A model generated the notes under the pieces. That model ran no database searches, was not told the origin of the DNA, and was given only the letters and a program-made list of their open reading frames with translations. A program made the position numbers and the translations under genes. From Micromonospora sp. MP36 (GTDB lineage Bacteria > Actinomycetota > Actinomycetes > Mycobacteriales > Micromonosporaceae), in assembly GCF_008119785.1 (NCBI RefSeq), contig NZ_VSFA01000017.1:1-64000 (forward strand): 64,000 nucleotides of DNA. The letters run 5' to 3'. Shown one piece after another: positions 33,525 through 42,846 of the stretch; position 1 is the first letter of the stretch, and the number at the start of each line of letters is the position of its first letter.

Positions 33525-36500
33525 GTGACTTCCCACCATCCGCGCGCGGCACTGGCCGCGTTGGCGGTCGGCGCCCTTGTCGTGGCCCTGGCGCCCGTAG
33601 TCGCCGCATCGCCGGCCGCCGCCGTGGCGGGTGCCGGCAACGACGTCGGCACCGTCACCGCAGTCACGCTGGTCACCGGCGACCGCGCCCTGATCCGTAC
33701 CGGAGCCGACGGCCGGCGGCTCGTCTCGCTGGAGCAGGCGGACGGACGCCGTGGCGTCGCCACCATCCGGGAGGACGGCGACGCGCTCTACGTGATTCCC
33801 GAGGATGCGCTCGCGCTGGTCAGCGCCGGCACCGTCGACCGGCGGCTGTTCGACGTCAACCTGTTGGTGCGCAGCGGCTACGACGACCGGGCGTCGGACA
33901 AGCTCCCGGTGATCACCACCTACGGGTCGGCGGTCGCCGCCCGCTCGGCTCCGCCCGCCGGCACCAACCAGCGTCTCGCGCTGCCCGTCGTCGACGGTGC
34001 CGCCCTCGACGTGGACAAGGCCGAGGCGGCCACCGCATGGAAGTCGTTCACCAGGGCGGCGGGTACGCGATCGGGCGGCGCGCAGCTCACCGGACTGTGG
34101 TTGGACGGCCGGGTGAAGGCCGACGGGGCATCCGACACCGTGGTCACCGCCGGCGCCTCGGGTTCGGCGACCGCGTTGCCGCCGCCCACCGTTCCGCTCA
34201 CCGGTGCCCCTGCCGCCTGGCAGAAGGGATTCAACGGCGCGGGCGTGAAGGTGGCCGTCCTGGACACCGGGTACGACGCGGGTCACCCCGACCTGGCCGG
34301 CCGGGTCGTCGCCGCCAAGAACTTCACCTTCAGTCGGGACGCCGACGACCGGCAGGGCCACGGCACGCACACCGCCTCCACCGTGGGTGGCTCGGGTGCG
34401 GCGAGCGCCGGGCGGTATGCCGGTGAGTCCCCCGGTGCCGACCTGTTGATCGGCAAGGTGCTCGGCGACGACGGCTACGGCCAGGATTCCTGGATCATCG
34501 CCGGCATGCAGTGGGCGGTCGACCAGGGCGCCAAGGTGGTGTCGATGTCGCTGGGCGATGCCAGCAGTACGGCGTGCAAGGGCCCGACGGTCGACGCGGT
34601 GAAGCTGCTGTCCGACCGGGCACTGTTCGTGATCGCGGCCGGGAACTCCGGGGCCCGGGGAAGCGTCAGCACACCCGGCTGCGCCCCCGAGGCGCTGGCG
34701 GTCGCCGCGGTCGACCGCGACGGTGCGACGGCGGCGTTCTCCAGCCGAGGGCCGGCTGTCGGCGAGCACTACGCGAAGCCGGACATCTCCGCCCCGGGAG
34801 TCGACGTGGTCGCGGCCCGCGCTGGTGGTCGCGGTGAGCGCGCGTACACCACCATGTCCGGCACGTCGATGGCCACGCCGCACGTCGCCGGGGCGGCGGC
34901 GATCCTCGCCCAGGCCAGTCCCGGCCTGACCCCGACACAGTTGAAGAACACGCTCATCTCCGCGGTCGGGAAGACGGGCGCTCCGGTGATGGAGCAGGGC
35001 GCGGGCCCGCTCGACGTGGATCGCGCGGTCGGCGAGCAGGTGACCGGCCCGGGCACCACCAGCCTGGGCGAGTATGACTGGCCGCATGTGGACCAGTCCC
35101 CGCAGACCACGCCGATCACCCTCACCAACTCCGGCGACAGCACCCGCACCTACCACCTGGACCTGGACGTGCGGGGCGATGACGGCAGCCGGGCACCGAA
35201 TGGCACCGTCGAACTGGGGGTGCGTCAGGTGACGGTCCCGCCGCACGGCGCCGCCACCATCCCGGTGACCGCCGAACCCGACCCGCACAAGCAGCCCTCG
35301 GACGCCGCGTACGGCCTGTTCACCGGCCGGATCGTGGCTACCGTGGACGGAGGACGGCGCGGCCGGGTCACCGCACCGGTCTCCCTGTGGCTGGAGCCGA
35401 AGACGGTCACCCTGACGTTGCGGGCGCTGGACCGATTCGGGGCTGCCGCCGCCCTGCCGTCGCAGGTCGATGTCGTGTCGCTCGATCGGGACATCGTGCG
35501 CCGCTACGCCTTCGGCGGTCCGGAACTCAGCGTCCGGGTGCCCGCCGGCGCGTACTCGCTCGTCGCGTTCGTGGCCACCCGCGATCTGGCCGACGGCAAT
35601 GGACTGGTTTCCTCGGTCTCGTTCCACGCCCGCCCCGAGGTTGTCCTCGACAAGGACACCACGATCACCTTCGATGCCCGTGCGGCGGAGAGGATCGCGG
35701 TGCACACCGACCGTCCCTCGGAGGTGCGCGGCTACACCACCGGCTACGCCCGCCGCTGGAATGAAGCCGGCCGTCTCGGCGTGGCGACCTACCTGAACGT
35801 GCCGGACTTCGTCCACGACCTGTACATGGAGGAGTCTTCGGCCGCCAAGGACGGCAGCTTCACGTACGCCACTCAGGTGCGCGCCTACGCGCTGCGCGCG
35901 GAGCTGACCGTGGCGGGGGAGAAGGTCGCGTACGAGCCGGCGAGCACCCGCGCCGAGTTTGACGGCACCGGCTCGGCGGAGCTGGTCGACGTCGGCGACG
36001 CGGCCCAGCTGGCGAGCGCGGACGTGCGGGGCCGGGTGGCGCTCGTCTCCAGCCGTCCGCAGTACCCGAACGACTACCTTGCCCGGGACGCCAAGAAGGC
36101 CGGCGCGGTCGGTGTCGTCCTCGGCTACCCGGACTACCCGGGACGCTGGGACTACCCCACCTCCCTTCCCGGCGTGCCGATCGTCCAGCTGGAGACCGCC
36201 GAGTTCGCCGCGTTGCGGGCTCGCCTGGCCGCCGGCGCGCCGGCCGCCATTTCCTGGCATGGTACGGCGCTGGCCACGAGCCCGTACGTGTACAACCTCG
36301 CCCAGTCCGGCTCAGGGCGGATCCACGTGCGCGACATCGTCGCCCGTGACCGGGACCTCGCGTCGATCCCGTCGCGCTGGTACGGGATGAAGGACGGCGC
36401 GGTACGCACCGACGCGGTCTTCGCGCAGCCGACGGCCTGGAACACGGCCGTGCAGACGGGCACCGACAAGCACCCGATCGCCGCCCCGATCGCCCGGACG

Positions 36501-37307
36501 GAGCTCTTCACGGCCGACGACTCCCTGCGATGGACGCAGCGTGGCTCCAGCGACCAGTTCCACACCGAGTACCTGTACGACGGCCCGTTCAGCTACCGGC
36601 CAGGGCAGCAGCCCGACACCACCTGGTACCGGGGCATCATGCGCCCGGTGCCGCCGCGGGCCGGCACCGGCCTGGAGAACGCCGCGGTGCGCGACGGTGA
36701 CGACCTGGTCTTCGCGGTGCCAAGCTGGGGCGACGCGGCCGGCCACGATGGGGTGTCGGGCACGCGGGACGCCAAGTCGGCGCTGCTGACCGTCGACGGC
36801 GCGCCGGTGATCCCGGTTGCCGGCAGGTACCGCGTCCCCGAGGGCCCCGCCACGGTCACCTACACCCAGGAGGTCACCCGGTATCTTCAGTTCTATCCGG
36901 GTTGGACGGGCAGCGCCGGCAGCCGTACGGAGTGGACCTTCTGCACCTCGGCCACCGACCAGGGCCGGCTTCCCGTCCTGTTCCCCGCGTACGAGGCCGA
37001 TCTGGACGATTACAACAGCGCTCCCGCCACGGCGACCTTCCCGCTGACGATCTCTGCGGACCGGCAGGGCGGCGCCAAGGTCGAGCTGACCGACGTCAAG
37101 GTCGAGTACGCCATCGGCCAACAGCAGACGGCGGGCACCATCACCTCCTGGAAGCCGGCCACGGTGACCGGCGGGGGCACGTCCTGGACGGCGACGCTCG
37201 ATCAGAGCACCGCCTCCGGCCAGTACGTCTCGCTACGGGTGACGGCGACGGCCGGTGACGGGTCGACGGTGCGGCAGACGGTGGTGCGCGCCTACCCGGT
37301 GTCCTGA
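33525..37307 (+). CDS. Secreted S8 (subtilisin-like) serine peptidase, large form
   Basis: A 1260-residue exported protease. The signal peptide (LAALAVGALVVALAPVVAAS) is followed by a propeptide to about residue 215. The catalytic triad is Asp247 (VAVLDTGYDAGHPD), His282 (GHGTHTASTVGG) and Ser448 (SGTSMATPHVAGAA), with Asn in IAAGNSGARGS. A beta-sandwich region follows (NSGDSTRTYHLDLDV), then a protease-associated-like insert near 820-900 (VRGRVALVSSRPQYPNDYLA) and a long C-terminal portion of unknown fold. GTG 33525 follows AGGAAGGGA. A 6-bp-arm hairpin (33492-33511, CCTGTC/GACAGG) lies just upstream. A strong terminator ends the transcript. It probably degrades extracellular proteins. Confidence 0.93.
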   Translation: MTSHHPRAALAALAVGALVVALAPVVAASPAAAVAGAGNDVGTVTAVTLVTGDRALIRTGADGRRLVSLEQADGRRGVATIREDGDALYVIPEDALALVSAGTVDRRLFDVNLLVRSGYDDRASDKLPVITTYGSAVAARSAPPAGTNQRLALPVVDGAALDVDKAEAATAWKSFTRAAGTRSGGAQLTGLWLDGRVKADGASDTVVTAGASGSATALPPPTVPLTGAPAAWQKGFNGAGVKVAVLDTGYDAGHPDLAGRVVAAKNFTFSRDADDRQGHGTHTASTVGGSGAASAGRYAGESPGADLLIGKVLGDDGYGQDSWIIAGMQWAVDQGAKVVSMSLGDASSTACKGPTVDAVKLLSDRALFVIAAGNSGARGSVSTPGCAPEALAVAAVDRDGATAAFSSRGPAVGEHYAKPDISAPGVDVVAARAGGRGERAYTTMSGTSMATPHVAGAAAILAQASPGLTPTQLKNTLISAVGKTGAPVMEQGAGPLDVDRAVGEQVTGPGTTSLGEYDWPHVDQSPQTTPITLTNSGDSTRTYHLDLDVRGDDGSRAPNGTVELGVRQVTVPPHGAATIPVTAEPDPHKQPSDAAYGLFTGRIVATVDGGRRGRVTAPVSLWLEPKTVTLTLRALDRFGAAAALPSQVDVVSLDRDIVRRYAFGGPELSVRVPAGAYSLVAFVATRDLADGNGLVSSVSFHARPEVVLDKDTTITFDARAAERIAVHTDRPSEVRGYTTGYARRWNEAGRLGVATYLNVPDFVHDLYMEESSAAKDGSFTYATQVRAYALRAELTVAGEKVAYEPASTRAEFDGTGSAELVDVGDAAQLASADVRGRVALVSSRPQYPNDYLARDAKKAGAVGVVLGYPDYPGRWDYPTSLPGVPIVQLETAEFAALRARLAAGAPAAISWHGTALATSPYVYNLAQSGSGRIHVRDIVARDRDLASIPSRWYGMKDGAVRTDAVFAQPTAWNTAVQTGTDKHPIAAPIARTELFTADDSLRWTQRGSSDQFHTEYLYDGPFSYRPGQQPDTTWYRGIMRPVPPRAGTGLENAAVRDGDDLVFAVPSWGDAAGHDGVSGTRDAKSALLTVDGAPVIPVAGRYRVPEGPATVTYTQEVTRYLQFYPGWTGSAGSRTEWTFCTSATDQGRLPVLFPAYEADLDDYNSAPATATFPLTISADRQGGAKVELTDVKVEYAIGQQQTAGTITSWKPATVTGGGTSWTATLDQSTASGQYVSLRVTATAGDGSTVRQTVVRAYPVS

Positions 37308-37326
37308 CGTCACCGCGACTGTCACC

Positions 37327-37359
37327 CCGCCCCCGGCCCGCTTCATGGGCCGGGGGCGG
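37327..37359 (+). terminator. Terminator of the subtilase gene
   Basis: A perfect 13-bp stem (37327-37339 with 37347-37359) and a 7-base loop GCTTCAT begin 20 bp after the stop. The stem is entirely G/C. Confidence 0.8.
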
Positions 37360-37592
37360 TCGGCTCTGTGCATCTCTCAGCCACTCACGCCACTAGGGGC
37401 TGCTCGGCCAGTTCGGTCAGCTGCACGGTGCACAGGCCGCGTCGTTCAACGCGTACGTCGGTCACCTTGAGCTGCCTGCCGGGGCGGGAGTGACCTTCGC
37501 CCTGGCGGTGATGGTCGCGGTCGTGCTCCGGCACGTACCGGCCTTCGGTGACCAGCAGGCCGGACCGCAGTCGCCGAGGCGCGTGCCGGGAC

Positions 37593-37805
37593 ATGAACAC
37601 GCCCGGCCGGTGGCGGATGCTGGTCACGGCCGCCAACCGCCAGCCGGCGGTGGCAGCCTACGTCCGTGGCGCCGGCGACGCCGCGTTCCGCCCCTTCGCG
37701 CTGATCGTGCTAAGCCCGGAGGAGGGCCTCCTCGCCGCGACCGACGCGTTCGTGGCACCCGACCTGTTCGCCACGTTCGGTCTGGCGGCGAGCCCCGGAC
37801 GGTAG
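37593..37805 (+). pseudogene. C-terminal SnoaL-like relic of an ECF41-type sigma factor
   Basis: The reading RQPAVAAYVRGAGDAAFRPF then ALIVLSPEEGLLAATDAFVA and PDLFATFGLAASPGR matches the closing SnoaL-like domain of ECF41-type sigma factors ('NGQPAVAxY..', 'FRPFALxVLRxExGRI', 'DPxLFxAFGLP'). Sigma regions 2 and 4 are missing upstream, so it is a remnant. From 37385 to about 37545 another frame reads FALAVMVAVVLRHVP in a weakly membrane-like context, possibly a second relic that I cannot name. The rest of 37360-38081 shows no gene. Confidence 0.6.
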
Positions 37806-38081
37806 CGCCCCGGGGCCCGGGGAGCAGCTCCTCCGCGCGCCAATCATCGCATGTTTTGCCAGCTCCGTCCGGGTATGCCACTTTCGCCGCTTTTGAGGAA
37901 GTTCGGTCCCTGCTGCTGAGGTTTGCTCAATAAGCTCCGAAGCGAGCTGCCGCCCGGCCCCAGGACCCCTGGTGCGGGTCGCGCTGCTCCATCCGCGCAC
38001 CACGCGGACACCTGCCTGACGCCGCCCTCTCCGGCGGCCTGGGCTTCGACCGCCGGAATCCACGGAGATGCGTGAGACACG

Positions 38082-39605
38082 ATGAAGGACGCGGACACGA
38101 TGGTGCTGCCCCGGCTCGCGTCAGCCGAGGTCAGCGTCGAGGACCCCTGGGGGGAAGGCCGTGGCGCCCCCGCCTCCGCCCCCGGTCGCCCGGCGGCCGG
38201 CACCGCGCGGTGGCGTAGCGTCGCGTGGCTGGTCCCGGCGCTGCTGATGGGCGCGCTGAGCGTCGTCGGCGCCGGCGCCCCCGGACTACGGACGGAAGAG
38301 CTCGCGACCTGGGCCGCGGCCAGGTCGTCCTGGCGGGACAACTGGTCGATGCTCCACTCGGGCGACGCCACCGCAGCGCCCTACCACCTGCTGATGCGCG
38401 CGTGGGCGGAGGCCTTCGGCACCTCCGACCTCGCCCTGCGCGCGCCCTCCATGCTGGCCATGACCGGGGCGGCGGCGCTGGTCGGCGTACTCGCGGCCCG
38501 GATGTTCGCACCGGCCACCGGGGTCCTGGCTGGGGTGATCTTCGCGCTGCTGCCGACCTCGACGCGGTACGCGCAGGAGGCCCAGCCGTACGCCCTGACC
38601 ATGCTCGCCGCGGTGCTCGCCACCTGGCTCCTGCTGTCGGCGATCGACGGACCCTGGTTCTGGCGCTTCGCGCGCTACGCCGGCGCGGTGGTGCTGCTGG
38701 GGCTGTGCAACGTGGTCGCGCTGCTGCTGCTCGCCGGCCACGGCTGGGCCGTGTTCGCCTTCCGGCGAGGGCGGACGCTCCGGTGGCTGGCCGCCGCGGC
38801 GATGGGCGCGCTGCCCGCGGCCGGGCTGCTCTGGCTCGCCGCGCCGCACGGCGCGCAACTCGCGCGGAGCGCGCACCCGAGCCTGCCGATGCTGGCCGCG
38901 GCGCCCCGCGAACTGTTCGGCGTCGCCGCACTGGGCGCCGTGCTGCTCGTGTTGGCGCTGTTCAGCCTCCCGCTGCGCTACTCCGCCGCCCTCTGCACCG
39001 CCTGGGCGGTGGTGCCCCCGCTGGCGCTGCTGCTGATCGCCCAGGTGGCGCCGGTCTGGCTGCCCCAGTACCTGCTCTTCACGCTGCCGGCGTGGGCGAT
39101 TCTCGGCGCGGCCGCCCTGTCCCGGGCCCGGCTGGGATGGGCCGCCGGCGTGCTGGCGGCGATCGCCGTGATCGGCGCGCCGGCCCAGCTGGCCCTGCGG
39201 GAACCGGACGGACACCAGCAGGCCAGCCGCCGGCTCGCGGCGGTCATCGAACACCGCCTGCAGGCCAACGACGGTGTCGTCTACAGCGCCGCCGACCCCG
39301 GCGACGGGCGGGTCGGCCGGAACCTGGTGGCGCACTACCTGCCCGCCGACCGCCGGCCGCGAGACGTGCTCGGTCCACAGGGCGTCGACGGCCGGCAGCC
39401 GGCCGCCCGGTGCACCGACGTGGCCGGGTGCCTGCGCGGCACGCGGCGGCTGTGGGTGATCCGGCTCGGTGCCCGCACGGACCCGGTGCAGGGCATCGGC
39501 GGGGCGACGGAACAGCTGCTCCGCACCAGATATCAGGTGGCGCAGGTCTGGCGACCGACGGGGCTGACGCTGGCCCTGCTGGTGAACGAGCGGACCGATC
39601 TCTGA
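38082..39605 (+). CDS. GT39-like membrane glycosyltransferase (ArnT/mannosyltransferase type)
   Basis: A 507-residue polytopic membrane protein with about ten hydrophobic segments between residues 45 and 370. The first extracytoplasmic loop carries GLRTEELATWAAARSSW, where GT39/GT83 enzymes keep acidic residues for the lipid-linked donor. APYHLLMRAWAEAFGTSDLA and RLPS-like ALRAPSMLAM follow, then TSTRYAQEAQPYALTMLAA. A soluble C-terminal part of about 120 residues (from VIEHRLQANDGVVYSA) faces the outside. It likely transfers a sugar from a polyprenyl-phosphate donor. It is followed after 132 bp by a processive GT2 and three GH26 genes, suggesting a shared glycan. Confidence 0.8.
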   Translation: MKDADTMVLPRLASAEVSVEDPWGEGRGAPASAPGRPAAGTARWRSVAWLVPALLMGALSVVGAGAPGLRTEELATWAAARSSWRDNWSMLHSGDATAAPYHLLMRAWAEAFGTSDLALRAPSMLAMTGAAALVGVLAARMFAPATGVLAGVIFALLPTSTRYAQEAQPYALTMLAAVLATWLLLSAIDGPWFWRFARYAGAVVLLGLCNVVALLLLAGHGWAVFAFRRGRTLRWLAAAAMGALPAAGLLWLAAPHGAQLARSAHPSLPMLAAAPRELFGVAALGAVLLVLALFSLPLRYSAALCTAWAVVPPLALLLIAQVAPVWLPQYLLFTLPAWAILGAAALSRARLGWAAGVLAAIAVIGAPAQLALREPDGHQQASRRLAAVIEHRLQANDGVVYSAADPGDGRVGRNLVAHYLPADRRPRDVLGPQGVDGRQPAARCTDVAGCLRGTRRLWVIRLGARTDPVQGIGGATEQLLRTRYQVAQVWRPTGLTLALLVNERTDL

Positions 39606-39737
39606 CCGTGGCCGCGCCGGCGGGGAGCGCCGGATCCCGTTGACCGTACCTGTATTGCGAACTGTCCATCCGTATCAGCCGCGCACGACCGGTCAGCGCC
39701 GAGTTCGTGGCGAGCAAGTCGAACCCTTGGGGGAACC

Positions 39738-41666
39738 GTGGGCGTCGCTGTCGATACCCGTCTGTCTGAAGCCGCGGGGGAGGGGACCACCGGTGGCAGG
39801 CGTGCGCCGGTCGCCTCGGCTCAGCCGTCATCCGGCCAGCGCCCCGACCGTCGCCTGCTGAACATCAAGGCGCGCCTCGTGTACGCGAAATGCGGTGCGG
39901 TGGCGGGACCCCTGGTTGCCCCGCGGCACCCACGGGCCCCGGTCGAGTTCCGCCCTGTCGCCTCGCCCGCGGCACGGCTGATCCTGACGCTGCTCGTCCT
40001 GGTCAACAGCGCGGCCGGGCTGGTGCTCATCGGGTGGCTGCTGCTGCCTCAGCACGTACCCGGATCGGGCGTGCTCGGGCTCGGCGGCTGGCAGACGGTG
40101 GCGGCCCGGCTCGGCTTCTGCGTGGTCGTCGGGGTCGAGCTGATACGCCTCGCGCAGAACGTGGTCGTCTGGGTGTTCGCCTACCACGCCAAGGACCCGG
40201 TCCCGGTCGACCCGCCGGTCGGCCTGCGGGTGGCGTTGCTCACCACCATCGTGCCCAGCAAGGAGCCGATCGACGTGGTCGAGCGCACCCTGGGGCGGCT
40301 GCGCCAGCTGGTGTACTGCGGCCAGGTGGACGTCTGGATCCTCGACGAGGGTGACGATCCGGCGGTGCGGGAGATGGCCGCGCGGCTCGGCGTGCACCAC
40401 TTCAGCCGCAAGGGCCGCCCCGAGTACAACCAGCCGAGCGGTGAGTTCCGCGCCAGGACGAAGTCGGGCAACCACAACGCCTGGCGGGCCGAACACGAGC
40501 ACCGGTACGACGTGGTCGCCAACGTCGACCCGGATCACGTGCCGCTGCCGAACTTCCTGGAACGCACGCTCGGATACTTCCGCGACCCGGACGTCGCCTT
40601 CGTGGTCACGCCGCAGGTCTACGGCAACATGCACCAGAACTTCGTCGCGCACGGCGCCTCGGTGCAGCAGTACCTCTACAACGGCCTGATCGCGCGGGGC
40701 GGGAACGGCCTGGACGCCCCGCTGCTCACCGGCACCGGGCATCTCTACCGGCCGGCGGCGTGGCGGACCATCGGCGGCTACCAGGACTCGATCATCGAGG
40801 ACCACCTGACCAGCATCCGGATCCACTCGGCCGTGAACCCGGAGACGGGCAACCAGTGGAAGGGCGTCTACACCCCGGACGTGGTGGCCCTCGGGGAGGG
40901 CCCGACGTCGTGGGCGGACTACTTCAACCAGCAGAAGCGCTGGGCGGCCGGCATCTGCGAGATCCTGGTACGCCCGGAGCTGCGCGCGCCCCGCGAGCTG
41001 GGCGCGCGGCGGCGCTGGCAGTACCGCCTGCTCCAGTTCTACTACCCGAGCGTGGCGGTCAGCCTGCTGCTGGGCAACCTCGCCACGGCCCTCTACCTGC
41101 TCACCGGGGTGAGCTCCACCCAGGTCGACGCCGCTTTGTGGTCGGTGCTGTGGGGTTCGAGCATTGTCACCTGGTTCGTGCTGTGGCTCTGGCTCCGCCG
41201 CTTCAACATCGCGCCCCACGAGCGGGAGGAGATCGGCATGGTCGGCATGGCCCTGGCGCTGTTCGCCGGGCCCGTCTACGTGGCCGCGGCCGTCGGCGCG
41301 CTGCTGCGGCGCAAGCTCGGGTTCGTGGTGACGGCCAAGGGGAAGCTGCGCACCACCGAGTCGCTCGGCACCTTCCGCCTGCACCTGTGCTGGGCAGCCT
41401 GCGCCGCCGGCCTGCTCGGCGCGAGTTTCCTGCTCGACAACAGCTTCCCCCTGCTGCGGGTGTGGCCGGTGCTGACCCTCCTGACCGGGCTTGTCCCGCC
41501 GCTGATCGCGCTCGTGTCGAACATCCGGGCCAACCGTGAGCAGCCCGACGAGACGGCCGAGCCCGCCGAGCCCGCCGAGCCCGCCGAGCCTGCCGCTCGC
41601 GCGGCTGACGGCGAGGAGCGCCACCCGCCGAAGTCACGGGTGGCGGCTGAGGGGGTGCTGCAGTGA
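39738..41666 (+). CDS. Processive family-2 glycosyltransferase (cellulose-synthase-like)
   Basis: A 642-residue inner-membrane polysaccharide synthase. Two N-terminal helices (about 75-135) precede the GT-A domain. It shows VDVWILDEGDDPAVREMAAR, a DxD-type NVDPDHVPLPNFL, the acceptor/base motif SIIEDHLTSIRIHS (TED equivalent is IED) and QQKRWAAGICEILV (Q/RxxRW). These are the D, DxD, ED, QxxRW residues of cellulose/hyaluronan synthases. Five or so C-terminal helices form the export channel, followed by a tail of four Ala-Glu-Pro repeats. It starts at GTG 39738. The stop overlaps the first GH26 start by 4 bp (GTGA), so polymer synthesis and hydrolysis are coupled. Confidence 0.9.
   Translation: MGVAVDTRLSEAAGEGTTGGRRAPVASAQPSSGQRPDRRLLNIKARLVYAKCGAVAGPLVAPRHPRAPVEFRPVASPAARLILTLLVLVNSAAGLVLIGWLLLPQHVPGSGVLGLGGWQTVAARLGFCVVVGVELIRLAQNVVVWVFAYHAKDPVPVDPPVGLRVALLTTIVPSKEPIDVVERTLGRLRQLVYCGQVDVWILDEGDDPAVREMAARLGVHHFSRKGRPEYNQPSGEFRARTKSGNHNAWRAEHEHRYDVVANVDPDHVPLPNFLERTLGYFRDPDVAFVVTPQVYGNMHQNFVAHGASVQQYLYNGLIARGGNGLDAPLLTGTGHLYRPAAWRTIGGYQDSIIEDHLTSIRIHSAVNPETGNQWKGVYTPDVVALGEGPTSWADYFNQQKRWAAGICEILVRPELRAPRELGARRRWQYRLLQFYYPSVAVSLLLGNLATALYLLTGVSSTQVDAALWSVLWGSSIVTWFVLWLWLRRFNIAPHEREEIGMVGMALALFAGPVYVAAAVGALLRRKLGFVVTAKGKLRTTESLGTFRLHLCWAACAAGLLGASFLLDNSFPLLRVWPVLTLLTGLVPPLIALVSNIRANREQPDETAEPAEPAEPAEPAARAADGEERHPPKSRVAAEGVLQ
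41556..41591 (+). repeat. Four tandem 9-bp repeats in the GT2 tail
   Basis: GCCGAGCCC occurs at 41556, 41565 and 41574, with GCCGAGCCT at 41583, encoding (Ala-Glu-Pro)4 near the C-terminus of the GT2. Such a repeat can change copy number by slippage; it would change tail length without shifting the frame. Confidence 0.8.
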
Positions 41667-42829
41667 GGAGGCTGACCGGGCCGCGGGTGCTGATGGTGTT
41701 GATCGGTGCGCTGCTGACCTACGCCTCCGCTTCGGCCCTCGCCACCACCTCCCGCCCCGGACAGGATGCCCCGTCCGGACGGGCGGCGAAGACCGAACCG
41801 GGCCGGGGGCTGGCGGCCGGAGCCGCCCAACCCGCCGGGTCGCCCTCGGCTCGACAACTCTTCCCGCCGCCCGGCAAGGCGTTCATCGGAGTGATGACCG
41901 AGAAGGGCCCGCACGACTTCACTGCGACGAACATGGTCGCGGCGGCCGCTAAGCACCAGCCGCAGGTGATGCTCTTCAGCTCCGGGTGGGCGGCCGATAC
42001 GTTCGACCGGACGCTGTTCGACCAGATCAAGGACCGGGGCATGCTGCCGATGCTGGGCTGGGAGCCCTGGGACTACCGGTTGGGCGAAGCGGCCATCAGG
42101 AAGGGGCTGTCCGCCGAGGAGATCGACCGGGCACGCAACGAGCAGGCCCAGTACCGGTTGGCCAACATCGCGCGGGGGGACTTCGATGGCTACCTGCGGT
42201 CCTGGGCGGAAGGGATCAAGTCGCTCGGCTACCCGGTGGCCATCCGGTTCGCGCACGAGATGAACGGCTACTGGTATCCGTGGTGCGAGTCGGTCAACGG
42301 CAACCAGCCGGGTGACTACGTCAAGGCGTGGCGGCACGTACATGACCTGTTCCGGTCCGTCGGGGCCACCAACGTCACCTGGGTGTGGAGCCCGAACAAC
42401 AGGTGGGACGACTCGACGCAGAAGATCGGCACGTTCTATCCGGGCGATTCCTACGTCGACTGGGTGGGCCTCTCGGGCTACTACAGCACGGTGTTCACCT
42501 CGGAGTACCGGTCCTTCGACACGATCTTCAAGCAGAGCATCGAGGAGATCCGGGCCTTCAGCAGCAAGCCGCTGGTCATCACCGAGACCGGTGCCTCCGA
42601 CGCCAACGGGCGTAAGGCCGAGTGGATCACGGAAACCTTCCGGGCCCTGCCGAGCTACCCGGACATCATCGGTGTCATCTGGTTCGAGGTGAACAAGGAG
42701 AAGGAACTGGACTGGCGCATCGTCAGCTCACCGGCCGTGGCGAATGCCTTCGCCACGGCGGTCGCCGACCCTCGCTACCAGTTCACCTGGTCGCCGGACA
42801 TGCTTCCGCGCACGAAACTGGAGAATTAG
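41663..42829 (+). CDS. GH26-like glycoside hydrolase, copy 1
   Basis: A 388-residue exported (beta/alpha)8 hydrolase, with a signal-anchor RVLMVLIGALLTYASASALA followed by a Pro/Ala-rich linker. The acid/base is Glu199 in IRFAHEMNGYWYPW and the nucleophile Glu308 in VITETGASDANGR, the conserved clan-A pair of GH26 (beta-mannanase, beta-1,3-xylanase, lichenase family). WVWSPNNRWD and GWEPWDYRL are further family marks. It is translationally coupled to the GT2, so it probably trims or releases that polymer at the cell surface. Copies 2 and 3 follow directly. It differs from them by a C-terminal KEKELDW insertion and by Tyr after HEMNG (Asp in the others). Confidence 0.9.
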   Translation: MRRLTGPRVLMVLIGALLTYASASALATTSRPGQDAPSGRAAKTEPGRGLAAGAAQPAGSPSARQLFPPPGKAFIGVMTEKGPHDFTATNMVAAAAKHQPQVMLFSSGWAADTFDRTLFDQIKDRGMLPMLGWEPWDYRLGEAAIRKGLSAEEIDRARNEQAQYRLANIARGDFDGYLRSWAEGIKSLGYPVAIRFAHEMNGYWYPWCESVNGNQPGDYVKAWRHVHDLFRSVGATNVTWVWSPNNRWDDSTQKIGTFYPGDSYVDWVGLSGYYSTVFTSEYRSFDTIFKQSIEEIRAFSSKPLVITETGASDANGRKAEWITETFRALPSYPDIIGVIWFEVNKEKELDWRIVSSPAVANAFATAVADPRYQFTWSPDMLPRTKLEN

Positions 42830-42846
42830 ATGTCTGGGATTCGCCG

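Noticed and set aside
41556..41591. 9-bp tandem repeats as a mobile or CRISPR-like array
   Set aside because: They lie in frame inside the GT2 coding sequence and encode Ala-Glu-Pro repeats with no spacers.
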